This document shows, in pieces, positions 1 through 7,019 of a DNA stretch of 64,000 bases (the first letter of the stretch is position 1; each line of letters begins with the position of its first letter). The DNA lies in assembly GCA_900550195.1 (NCBI GenBank), contig URRB01000008.1:1-64000 (forward strand), given 5' to 3'. The position numbers and the translations under genes were made by a program. The stretch is from an uncultured Collinsella sp. (GTDB lineage Bacteria; Actinomycetota; Coriobacteriia; Coriobacteriales; Coriobacteriaceae). A model generated the notes under the pieces. The model worked only from the letters and a program-made list of their open reading frames with translations. It made no database searches and had not been told where the DNA came from.

Positions 1-105
1 GGCGCTGACCTTCTGGTCGCGCCCTTGAAGTTGAACGTCAGATTGTCCAAATGCGGCCCGCGCAGCGTCGAGCGGTTACGGCGTTTGGTAAAACCGCGTA
101 ACCCT
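1..105 (-). repeat. Two-hairpin intercistronic element, copy 1
   Basis: This copy lies just past the lacC stop codon and may begin before the window. It aligns without gaps over about 75 bases to the copy at 2244-2346. Hairpin 1 (1-23) pairs GGCGC-GACC with GGTC-GCGCC around a TTCT loop, with one bulged T. A linker with conserved blocks follows. Hairpin 2 (74-103) has a GGTTACG/CGTAACC outer stem. Strand is assigned by the transcription direction of the neighbouring lac genes. Function is unknown; a structured mRNA element or a REP-like repeat are the main options. Confidence 0.6.
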
Positions 106-1039
106 AAAGCTCCGTTACTTCAACGTTGTTGTAGATCTCGTCCCAGCGGTCCATGACCAGGTGACCGGTCTTGGGATCCATAGCGTTGAGTTTGCCGCAG
201 GTATTGGCGGTCTTGAGCACCGTGACGTCGTCGGCGCCAGCAGCAATGGCATGTGCAAAGCCGGCGATGGTCGAGTCGCCGGAACCCGTTGCGTTCACAG
301 CCGCAATCGCGGGCGTCTTGGCGCGGAACGCGCGACCCTCATGGAAGCCAACCGAACCGGCAGCGCCCATCGAAACGACAACCCAGGGGATACCGGCAAA
401 ACGGTCATCGGCGGCGAGCGCCTCGCGCAGGGCATCGACATCATCGGTCGTAAAGGACGTACCCAGCAGGCCGTTAATCTCGGTCAGGTTGGGCTTTACG
501 AGCTCAGGCTTAGCGTCGGACTCCAGCGCGGCCTCCAGCGATGCGCCCGAGGTGTCGAGCAGCACCTTGGCGCCCGCCTCCTCGGCGATCTTGACGAGCT
601 CGGCATAGTAGCCGGCATCGACGCCACGCGGCAGCGAGCCCGAAAGCGTCACGACGTCCGCCTTCGCTGCGAGCTCGGCGAACTTGGCCGTAAAGGCCTC
701 GAGCTCGGCCGGGGCGATCTGCGGGCCGCTCTCCAGCAGCTCGGTCTGATTACCCTCGTGCAGGATATTCAGGCAGATGCGCGTCTCACCGGCAATAGGC
801 ACAAAGTCGTTCTTGACGCCGTCGGCATCCATAAGCTCGGCCATATAGGCACCCATGTGGCCGCCGAGCAGGCCGGTCGCGAGCACGTCGTCACCCAGCT
901 GCAGCAGCACGCGACTCACGTTGAGGCCCTTGCCGCCAGCGGTCTTTTCGGGTGTCACACGGTTAACATCGTCGATGATCAGCTTGTCGAGCTGATAGCG
1001 CGTATCAATCGACGGGTTCATGGTAACGGTCAGAATCAT
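104..1039 (-). CDS. lacC: Tagatose-6-phosphate kinase (LacC), PfkB family
   Basis: Predicted to phosphorylate tagatose-6-phosphate to tagatose-1,6-bisphosphate in the cytoplasm. The 311-residue protein has the PfkB N-terminal signature (GGKGLNVSRVL) and the C-terminal ATP/anion-hole signature NATGSGDS, whose Asp is the catalytic base in the family. I chose the ATG at 1039, preceded by AGGAG six bases upstream, over an in-frame ATG 14 codons earlier. It lies 53 bases downstream of lacX and in the same direction as lacA and lacB. 1-phosphofructokinase (FruK) is a close paralogue and cannot be excluded from sequence alone, but the lacA/lacB context favours LacC. Confidence 0.85.
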   Translation of the reverse strand: MILTVTMNPSIDTRYQLDKLIIDDVNRVTPEKTAGGKGLNVSRVLLQLGDDVLATGLLGGHMGAYMAELMDADGVKNDFVPIAGETRICLNILHEGNQTELLESGPQIAPAELEAFTAKFAELAAKADVVTLSGSLPRGVDAGYYAELVKIAEEAGAKVLLDTSGASLEAALESDAKPELVKPNLTEINGLLGTSFTTDDVDALREALAADDRFAGIPWVVVSMGAAGSVGFHEGRAFRAKTPAIAAVNATGSGDSTIAGFAHAIAAGADDVTVLKTANTCGKLNAMDPKTGHLVMDRWDEIYNNVEVTEL

Positions 1040-1092
1040 GTTGAACTCCTGTTCCGGGGCGGCATGACCCGCCCCAAACATACGATAACTCG

Positions 1093-1974
1093 TTAAAGGA
1101 TCTCGATCTCAAAGCCGCGGGTAACGGTCTCCCCCGGCTTGGCCACCAGGCAGCCACGCTTGTGCTCCAGAATATCGTCCTCGTCGGAGCAGGTGGACAG
1201 ACCACCCCACGGTTCAACAGCCACAAAGTCGCCCTCGGGCTTGCTCCATACAATCAGGTACGGCATATCGGGGAACGTCAGGCGCACGCCCTTGTCCTCG
1301 GTTTTCTTGGTCAACGTAACCACGCGGCTCTCGAGCACGTCAAAGATGGTCTCCGCGAAGTCGAAGAGTTCGTGGGTCAGCGGCAGGTCATGGCCGATTA
1401 TGGGGTTCTTGCTGCGATGCTCAACATCAATCAGGCCCGTCGAGGGAACGGCAGTACAGAGCTCGGCGGCCTCGCGCTGCTCAAAACGGAGCTCGTAGTC
1501 GTCATAGGACTCGCCCTCGTCAAGCGGGCACTTAAAGCCAGGGTGACCGCCCACAAAGAACGGCATGTCCTCGGCGCCCTCATTGGTCACCTCGTACGAC
1601 ACGGCCACCTTTTCCGAATCGATCGTGTAACGAGCAACGATCTTAAACGGATACGGGTACTGCTCGAGCAACTCGGCATGGTCGGCAGAGCTTAGGCTCA
1701 GCGCAATCATGTTGTCGCCCTGCTCCTCGAGCTTCCACTCCTGTTTGCGAGCAAAGCCGTGACGGGCAAGCTTTACCTCGCGGCCGCCCATGGTCATTGC
1801 GCGACCGTCACGAAGGCCGCCGCAGATCGGGAAACAAATGGGTGCCTGGCCCGACCAGACCGAAGGATCGCCCTGCCACAGATACTCGCGACCGTCGGCC
1901 ACAATTGAGGTGAACGAGCCGCCCGCCGTGCTCAGTGCTACGCGGATAGAACCGTTATCAAGAACAAACTCCAT
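1093..1974 (-). CDS. lacX: Aldose 1-epimerase family protein (LacX-like)
   Basis: A 293-residue galactose-mutarotase-fold protein. The GGHPGFKCPL segment carries the histidine typical of aldose epimerases, and the N-terminus (start codon preceded by AGGGAAGG) reads as the first beta-strands of this fold. LacX is a known accessory member of tagatose-pathway lac operons in lactic streptococci, where it is thought to interconvert sugar or sugar-phosphate anomers; that role is inferred here. It sits between lacB and lacC, separated from lacB by 374 bases that hold the two-hairpin repeat. The true substrate cannot be read from sequence. Confidence 0.8.
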   Translation of the reverse strand: MEFVLDNGSIRVALSTAGGSFTSIVADGREYLWQGDPSVWSGQAPICFPICGGLRDGRAMTMGGREVKLARHGFARKQEWKLEEQGDNMIALSLSSADHAELLEQYPYPFKIVARYTIDSEKVAVSYEVTNEGAEDMPFFVGGHPGFKCPLDEGESYDDYELRFEQREAAELCTAVPSTGLIDVEHRSKNPIIGHDLPLTHELFDFAETIFDVLESRVVTLTKKTEDKGVRLTFPDMPYLIVWSKPEGDFVAVEPWGGLSTCSDEDDILEHKRGCLVAKPGETVTRGFEIEIL

Positions 1975-2243
1975 AGGAGCCTTCCCTTTCTTATGACAGC
2001 CCGCCAAGTCAATAGGGCTGATAGAAAACCGGCCCGCGCCCCCTCACAGAAACGCGAGCCGTCAATTGAAAAGCTGCAGAATACTGGGTCCCGCCAAAAC
2101 GAAGCCCACAAGCTCAGCAAGCAAACGTGTTATCGGAGCAGCTTACTGAACCAGAAAGCTTCGCAACAACAGCGGTAACCCCACAGGTACCCCCAACGTC
2201 AGCGAGAAGTCAGCTGGCGAGGCAAGGTGCCGTGAAGCGAGGC
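1975..2243. other. Gene-free spacer between lacX and the repeat element
   Basis: With the repeat copy at 2244-2346 this forms a 374-base gap inside the lac operon. I see no convincing coding sequence on either strand, only short shadow ORFs without ribosome-binding sites. On the minus strand it would be the long leader of lacX. Confidence 0.5.
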
Positions 2244-2346
2244 GGCATTGACCTTCTGGTCATGCCGCCGAAGCTGAACGGCAGATTGCCCGCCAGATGG
2301 CTTCGCAGCGTCGGCCGGTCCGGCGTTCGGCAGAACGCCGGAACCT
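2244..2346 (-). repeat. Two-hairpin intercistronic element, copy 2
   Basis: Located immediately downstream of the lacB stop codon. Hairpin 1 (2244-2266) keeps the GACC-TTCT-GGTC core and bulged T of copy 1, but its outer pairs change from GC/GC to AT/AT on both arms, so pairing is preserved. Hairpin 2 (2317-2345) is CCGGCGTTC/GAACGCCGG around GGCA, flanked by GGT/ACC as in copy 1. The linker keeps the block CGCAGCGTCG at the same offset. The compensatory changes argue for selection on structure. Confidence 0.65.
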
Positions 2347-2348
2347 AA

Positions 2349-2873
2349 TTAGTCGTGGTACTCGCCGCGGTCCCACTTCTCGAGGAACTCGTCAAAGAAG
2401 TGCGGGTCAGCCTGAGCCTCGGCGTCGGCCTTATTGCAGGCATCGATCTTGGCGATCAGGGCATCGTGCTCGGGGGTCTTCTCGTAGGGCTCCTCCAGGA
2501 AGGCAAGCATGATATCGGCCATCAGGAACTCGCCGGTAATCTTGCCGCCAAAGCCCACGATGTTGGCGTTGAGCTCGCGACGGGCATACAGGGCAGAGGT
2601 CATGTCGCGGACCAGGGCGCAGCGGGCGCCGGGAACCTTGTTGACGGCGTTGGTGATGCCGATGCCGGTGCCGCACAGGGCCACGCCAAAGTCGGCCTTG
2701 CCGCTGGCAACAGCCTCGCCCACGGCCTTACCGTAGATGGGATAGTGCGTACGGGTGTGGCTGTAGGTGCCGCAGTCGAGCACCTTGTAACCAGCCTGCT
2801 CCAGGCGGTCGGCCAGATAGATCTTCTCGTCCGTAACGATATGGTCGCAACCGATTGCGATGGTCTTCTTCAT
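2349..2873 (-). CDS. lacB: Galactose-6-phosphate isomerase subunit LacB
   Basis: With LacA this forms the heteromeric isomerase converting galactose-6-phosphate to tagatose-6-phosphate. The 174-residue protein has the RpiB/LacAB fold, with GCDH near the N-terminus and the LCGTGIGI segment holding the Cys that acts in the RpiB family. The length matches LacB, which is longer than LacA. The start is preceded by AAAGGA. It follows lacA by 63 bases, so the two are very likely co-transcribed. The nearby LacA, which lacks the Cys, makes a heteromeric LacAB enzyme more likely than ribose-5-phosphate isomerase B. Confidence 0.9.
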   Translation of the reverse strand: MKKTIAIGCDHIVTDEKIYLADRLEQAGYKVLDCGTYSHTRTHYPIYGKAVGEAVASGKADFGVALCGTGIGITNAVNKVPGARCALVRDMTSALYARRELNANIVGFGGKITGEFLMADIMLAFLEEPYEKTPEHDALIAKIDACNKADAEAQADPHFFDEFLEKWDRGEYHD

Positions 2874-2936
2874 CAGAACGTCCTTTCGTCTGAATTCACA
2901 AGTTGAGGTAGAAGTTCGAGTTCTCGGTGGCTCTCG

Positions 2937-3365
2937 TTAGGCCATCTTGTTGAGCATGTCGACACGGATCTGGTGACGGCCGCCGGCGTACTGTGCACGC
3001 AGGAACTCGCGGGCGATCTTCTTGGCGACCTCGGTGCCCACAACGCCCGGGCCCATGGTGACCATGCGCGAGCCGTTGTGCTCGCGGGTCATGTAAGCGG
3101 AACGCTCGTCGGAAATGTTGGCGACGACCATGCCCTTGATCTTGACGGCGGCCATATAGGAGCCGACGCCGTACTTATCGAATGCGAAGCCCTGGGAATC
3201 CTTGTGCTCCAGCAGGTCCTTGGCAACGGCGGTCGCGGAATCGACAAAGTCCGCGGCAGGGGTCTCGGAATAGTCGACGACCTCGTGACCGTCGGCGATG
3301 AGCATCTCCTTGATAGACTCCTTCATCGACATACCGTCGGCATCGGAAGCGATTACAACCCTCAT
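2937..3365 (-). CDS. lacA: Galactose-6-phosphate isomerase subunit LacA
   Basis: The 142-residue partner of LacB. It has the same fold (VIASDADG at the N-terminus), but the catalytic-Cys position reads DKYGVGS, as in known LacA subunits where the Cys is absent and activity needs LacB. The start codon follows a strong AAGGAGG. It is the first gene of the lacA-lacB-lacX-lacC operon. Its 300-base upstream region holds a dense set of GAACA/TGTTC half-sites that fit control by a DeoR-family LacR, probably the protein encoded at 21193-21957. Confidence 0.9.
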   Translation of the reverse strand: MRVVIASDADGMSMKESIKEMLIADGHEVVDYSETPAADFVDSATAVAKDLLEHKDSQGFAFDKYGVGSYMAAVKIKGMVVANISDERSAYMTREHNGSRMVTMGPGVVGTEVAKKIAREFLRAQYAGGRHQIRVDMLNKMA

Positions 3366-3457
3366 GACATCCTCCTTGAGAGATACGCAGGTGCGTAGTT
3401 TCTGTTTGGAAGTGTTGAATCGCGTTCAGGTCCGGGCATCTGAATGTGCGGTTCTTC

Positions 3458-3547
3458 ACTGTTCATGTTTATTTGAACATATTCGAACAGTAACTGCAAC
3501 AACTATTTGTTTATCTTTGTTCTTTTTTGAACAAATACCGTTCACGG
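3458..3547 (-). promoter_or_regulatory. LacR-type operator array upstream of lacA
   Basis: Half-sites GAACA lie at 3475-3479 and 3485-3489 with exact 10-base spacing. A perfect inverted repeat TTTGTTC-N6-GAACAAA lies at 3516-3535, and TTTGTT repeats with a period of 10 occur at 3506 and 3516. TGTTC at 3460-3464 and ACCGTTCACGG at 3537-3547 complete the array. The same half-site pairs precede lacF, lacG2 and the DeoR-family regulator gene. Confidence 0.55.
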
Positions 3548-3602
3548 ATGATTGCCGACCGTTTGGGATCGTGAAAGCTTCGTCCTGGCACGTCTTCAAC
3601 AA

Positions 3603-3642
3603 ACAAAAGGGACGGCCGAGAACGAGTCTCGGCCGTCCCTTT
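3603..3642 (-). terminator. Intrinsic terminator of the membrane protein gene at 3675
   Basis: A 15-bp perfect stem (3607-3621 with 3627-3641) with a 5-base loop. In the minus-strand reading it is followed by a T-rich run. It lies 33 bases past the stop codon of the 3675-4688 gene and shields that transcript from the lacA promoter region. Confidence 0.8.
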
Positions 3643-3674
3643 GCGGTATGCCCCAGCAAATACAGCTGTTTTAG

Positions 3675-4688
3675 CTACTCGACCTGCCTACCTTTTTTGG
3701 TGTGCTTGGACGGAGCACTCAGAAAGCGGCCCGTCAAATAGTTCGCTGGACCGGAAATATCAATCCCCAGCAACACGTGCCCCAGCCACAAAAACGCCGC
3801 GAGCACCAGCAATGGGATAACACACGAGGTCACGATCATCACGATGACGCCTTCAATTAGGTCGGTCACCTGTTGCACGATCTCGTCGGTCATTTGCTTG
3901 GCACCACTGGTTACCGACGTGACCAGGCTCGAGGCACCGTCGGCAAGCTGTTCAAGCACGTTCTTGGACTCTGTGGACTCGGTCTTTTTCTTGCTTGCTT
4001 TGGAGCTGTCGCTATCTGCCGTACCCGCAGCGTCGGCCGCCTTTTGCTCCGCCGCTTCGATGCTCACTCGATACGTTTCGTCGACCTTTTGCGACACCCA
4101 TACGCTTGCAGGCACCAACGCCATGCCGATCATGGCAACCACCAGCACGCGAGTTGCCACGCGACGGATGACCGTGCTCGTGCTCCAGCGCCCGTGAATG
4201 CCGAGCGACACCGCAAAGAGCACCAACGCAAGCGGGATTAAGATGCCCAAGCCAACCGACCACAAAATCGTGAGCAAATATTTTTCCAGGTATAGCACGG
4301 CAAGCACGATACCAAGGTTGCCTGAAAGCTGCGCGAGCTGCTCAGCAACCGGCGTCCCCGTATCACCCGGCAGCGCGGTAATGCCCGCAGACAGCGCCAC
4401 GCACGAGGTCGTGAGCGCCAAAACATTGCCCTTCTTTTGATCGATGACCTCGATGGTGGAGTCCCAAGTCTTGGTATCGGCAAAATGCGGGCGCGCGAAA
4501 AAGCCCGACAGCAGCGCCAGTACCACGAGCGCAACGATAAAGCCAATCTGCAGCTTTTTGTTTGCGCACACGACGTCGGACAGGCTGGGCTGCAGCTCGG
4601 TTACCGTCGTATGCTCGGTTATCTGGACAGGACGCCCATGAGCCATCTCATACGCGTCTCTTTTTTGAATTGATCCGTTGTCCGGCAT
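3675..4688 (-). CDS. Unrecognised multi-pass membrane protein
   Basis: 337 residues. A polar N-terminus of about 45 residues is followed by a membrane helix (IGFIVALVVLALLSGFF). A long extracytoplasmic stretch, two or three more hydrophobic segments, a Lys/Ser/Ala-rich charged linker (around 215-245) and a C-terminal hydrophobic pair follow. I do not recognise a characterised family or catalytic motifs. The topology suggests an integral membrane protein with a flexible soluble loop. It lies alone between the lacA operon and lacF with its own terminator, on the same strand as both. Its relation to sugar metabolism is only positional. Confidence 0.7.
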   Translation of the reverse strand: MPDNGSIQKRDAYEMAHGRPVQITEHTTVTELQPSLSDVVCANKKLQIGFIVALVVLALLSGFFARPHFADTKTWDSTIEVIDQKKGNVLALTTSCVALSAGITALPGDTGTPVAEQLAQLSGNLGIVLAVLYLEKYLLTILWSVGLGILIPLALVLFAVSLGIHGRWSTSTVIRRVATRVLVVAMIGMALVPASVWVSQKVDETYRVSIEAAEQKAADAAGTADSDSSKASKKKTESTESKNVLEQLADGASSLVTSVTSGAKQMTDEIVQQVTDLIEGVIVMIVTSCVIPLLVLAAFLWLGHVLLGIDISGPANYLTGRFLSAPSKHTKKGRQVE

Positions 4689-4802
4689 TTGGATACCTCC
4701 TCATTCCGGCCTGTATTGCGGTGGAAAGTATACCCACCCATCGAAAAACCGAACGGCAGGAGGCGCAACAGGCTGCTGCATGACCCGCCCGCCATGAAAT
4801 GG

Positions 4803-4938
4803 GCCCATCTACTACGTTTAACCGCCCATCCCCGACCATGCCACAAAGCGAAAAAACAAAACCGCAGGTAGAAGTCCTGCGATTTTTCATGAAACGCGGG
4901 TGTGTTCGAGGGTATCGGGTTAAACGTAGTAGATGAGC
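4803..4938. repeat. Widely spaced inverted repeat around an inner hairpin
   Basis: Arms 4803-4823 and 4918-4938 are complementary over 21 bases with one mismatch (18 perfect, CATCTACTACGTTTAACC). They enclose 94 bases that include a smaller hairpin (4862-4883) with an A-run before it and a T-run after it, so the inner part could act as a bidirectional terminator. No gene is seen in 4689-5045. Confidence 0.6.
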
Positions 4939-5045
4939 CAGTTTTGTGGCGAGCGCTGCCAACCGATCCTCCGGGGACGGGGAAAAGCGGGTCATTTGGG
5001 GCTGTCGACCCCTATTTCGCCGCAACCTAGATAGGTGGAATACAG

Positions 5046-5072
5046 AAAAACCCTGTCGCGGGTGCGGCAGGG
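5046..5072 (-). terminator. Terminator downstream of lacF
   Basis: Stem CCCTG/CAGGG with inner CGC/GCG pairs (5051-5072), followed on the minus strand by five T. It lies 33 bases past the lacF stop codon. Confidence 0.7.
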
Positions 5073-5104
5073 CTTTTGGAAGGGGATGAGGTTGTGCGAG
5101 CTCG

Positions 5105-5443
5105 TTAGGCGAGCTTGGCCTCGAGCTCGGCGATGCGCTTGTAGGCATCGATGGTAAAGCGGGCCTGCTTCTCCAGGATCATAGTGGTCATGAGAGTGTC
5201 CTGAGCGTGAGCCATGATGAAGGTCATCTCCATCTCGCCACCGCCGGCCTCCTGCGAAAGCAGCTTGGTCTGCGTGTCGTGGGCGCCGATAAGTGCATCG
5301 CTGGCATCCTTGTGCAGCTGTTCGGCCTTCTCAAAATCGCCCTCGCGAGCAGCATCGAGCGCTGCAAGCAGATCGGTCTGGGCGTCACCTGCGTATGCGA
5401 CAATCTCGAATCCAACCATCGAGATTTCTTCTTTGGTTGCCAT
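5105..5443 (-). CDS. lacF: Lactose/cellobiose-type PTS IIA component (LacF)
   Basis: 112 residues, the normal length of the small all-alpha IIA-Lac/Chb family. The phosphorylation motif AHAQDTLMT is intact; the His at position 79 would accept phosphate from HPr and pass it to the IIB Cys. An AAAGGA site precedes the start codon. It is the only IIA of this type in the window, while three IICB proteins are encoded downstream, so it probably serves all three. It is transcribed with its own terminator, and its leader contains an ordered series of GAACA half-sites. Confidence 0.9.
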   Translation of the reverse strand: MATKEEISMVGFEIVAYAGDAQTDLLAALDAAREGDFEKAEQLHKDASDALIGAHDTQTKLLSQEAGGGEMEMTFIMAHAQDTLMTTMILEKQARFTIDAYKRIAELEAKLA

Positions 5444-5530
5444 ATTGCGTTCCTTTCACATATGAACCAATGGAGAGCATCGCGTCCGGGCATACGCGCT
5501 GCGTTCTGTATGACAGAAACATTAACATTC

Positions 5531-5626
5531 AAACAAAAAAGAACAGCGCAAAACGCAATTTCAAGCTATGAACGGTCACTTTTCGCCCGTGAACGGTTTT
5601 TAAACCAATCTGAACAATATCGAACA
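5531..5626 (-). promoter_or_regulatory. Phased LacR-type half-sites upstream of lacF
   Basis: Half-sites occur at 5531 (AAACA), 5541 (GAACA), 5570 and 5591 (GAACGGT), 5612 and 5622 (GAACA). Spacings of 10, 21, 21 and 10 bases place most of them on one face of the helix. TGAACAATATCGAACA at 5611-5626 is the best pair. The arrangement matches direct-repeat binding by DeoR-family regulators. Confidence 0.55.
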
Positions 5627-5657
5627 CAGTTAGTGACAACCCAAACAGGACCGCACC

Positions 5658-6662
5658 CTAACGCAAATCGCGCACCGTATCGCCCTCTACGAGCACACCG
5701 GGGATCAGCATGTGCTCCACGCCAGACGCACCCCCATCGGCGCCGGCAATCTTGTCGACCGCCCACATGCCGACGCGCTTGTTGTCAAAGCGCACCGTGG
5801 TCAGGCGACGGTCGGGCACGATATCGCCCAGACTATCGTCAACACCCACCACGCTCACGTCCTCGGGCACACGCCTTCCGCGCGACTCGAGCCCGCGAAT
5901 GCAGCCGTAGGCCATGGCGTCGTTGGAGGCATAGACGGCAGTACAGGCTGGATCGTCCGCCAGAGCCTGGCCTGCGGCATATCCGCTCTGCGCCGTCCAA
6001 TCGCCACGGATGAGTCGCGGCAGCTCAATACCATGTGCGCGCAATGTCTCGCGCCAGCCTTCCTCGCGCTGCATGCCCGAAAGCGAGCGCTCGGGACACG
6101 AGATAAAGTGCACGGTCTTGTGCCCCTGCCCCAGCAAGTACTCGACCACCTGGCGCGAGCAATCGAACTGGTCGTTATCGACCGTAGAGCACAGCGGGTG
6201 CTCCAACATCGTAACGAGCACCGTCTGCATGCCGGGCAGCGGCTCGAAGGTTCCAAAGTCCGCCGGCATGCGGTTCATAATCACGACCATACCGTCCACC
6301 GGCAGTGCGCTCATACGCGACGATGCGCTCTCGAGGGTATAGGGATGTCCATCTACTTTAGTGAGGGTGATGGCATAGCCATGTTTGTCGGCCGCGGCGG
6401 CAAAGCCCTCCATACGGTCGAGGTTGCCGGTACCGGTAATGTTGAACATGGCGACGCCGACGGTCTTAAACTTGCCACGGCGCAGCGATCGACCGGCGAA
6501 ATTGGGGCGATACCCCAGCTCGCGCATGGCGGCACGCACGCGTTCCTTGGTCTCGGGGCGCACACTGGGCGAATCGTGCACGGTGCGCGAGACCGTCTGC
6601 TCCGAAACGCCCGCGAGGCGCGCCACGTCTTTGACGGATACCGATTTTTTAACAGCGGCCAT
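5658..6662 (-). CDS. LacI-family transcriptional regulator of lac module 1
   Basis: 334 residues. The N-terminal LacI helix-turn-helix (VKDVARLAGVSEQTVSR) and hinge (NFAGRSLRRG) are followed by a periplasmic-binding-protein-like sugar-sensing domain ending near VEGDTVRDLR. It is divergent from the PTS gene at 7020 across a 357-base interval. That interval contains two inverted copies of AATGTTAACGTTGCCATT-like operators, so it very likely represses or controls module 1 and itself. The effector is unknown; a sugar or sugar phosphate is expected from the family. Confidence 0.88.
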   Translation of the reverse strand: MAAVKKSVSVKDVARLAGVSEQTVSRTVHDSPSVRPETKERVRAAMRELGYRPNFAGRSLRRGKFKTVGVAMFNITGTGNLDRMEGFAAAADKHGYAITLTKVDGHPYTLESASSRMSALPVDGMVVIMNRMPADFGTFEPLPGMQTVLVTMLEHPLCSTVDNDQFDCSRQVVEYLLGQGHKTVHFISCPERSLSGMQREEGWRETLRAHGIELPRLIRGDWTAQSGYAAGQALADDPACTAVYASNDAMAYGCIRGLESRGRRVPEDVSVVGVDDSLGDIVPDRRLTTVRFDNKRVGMWAVDKIAGADGGASGVEHMLIPGVLVEGDTVRDLR

Positions 6663-6820
6663 AGGTCGATCTTTCTATGTCAACGATGCCATTGGTGGCA
6701 CCCTACGCAGTCAAATGAAACGTCTTCAAGTATATCTAACGCCTCCCCCACCATACGCTCACCACCCAAAACCTACCGTTCACCGACATTTTTGCTTCCC
6801 CAAACGGCTTTTTGCGCCCA

Positions 6821-6958
6821 AATGTTAACGTTGCCATTGCGCAAACACAGAGCCACCGGGCGGCTCAAACGTTTACGCATAAGGAATCGACGGTTCGCAG
6901 GCACAGGAACCACCGGTTCGCGTCTTTTTTTGTGTCGCAAAATGGCAACGTCAACATT
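6821..6958. promoter_or_regulatory. Paired LacI-type operators of module 1
   Basis: AATGTTAACGTTGCCATT at 6821-6838 and its inverted near-copy AATGGCAACGTCAACATT at 6941-6958 lie between the divergent regulator and PTS genes. A further shared motif ACCGTTCACCGACA (6775-6788) recurs in modules 2 and 3. Confidence 0.6.
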
Positions 6959-7019
6959 TTGGCAACAGAACGCCAAAAGCTACCATCGTTGCTAACCCAC
7001 CGACTCTTAGGAGCATTGC

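Noticed and set aside
3474..3490. GAAC-rich sequence before lacA as a LexA box
   Set aside because: The half-sites are direct repeats (GAACA ten bases apart), not GAAC-N4-GTTC, and the gene is metabolic. They fit a DeoR-type operator better.
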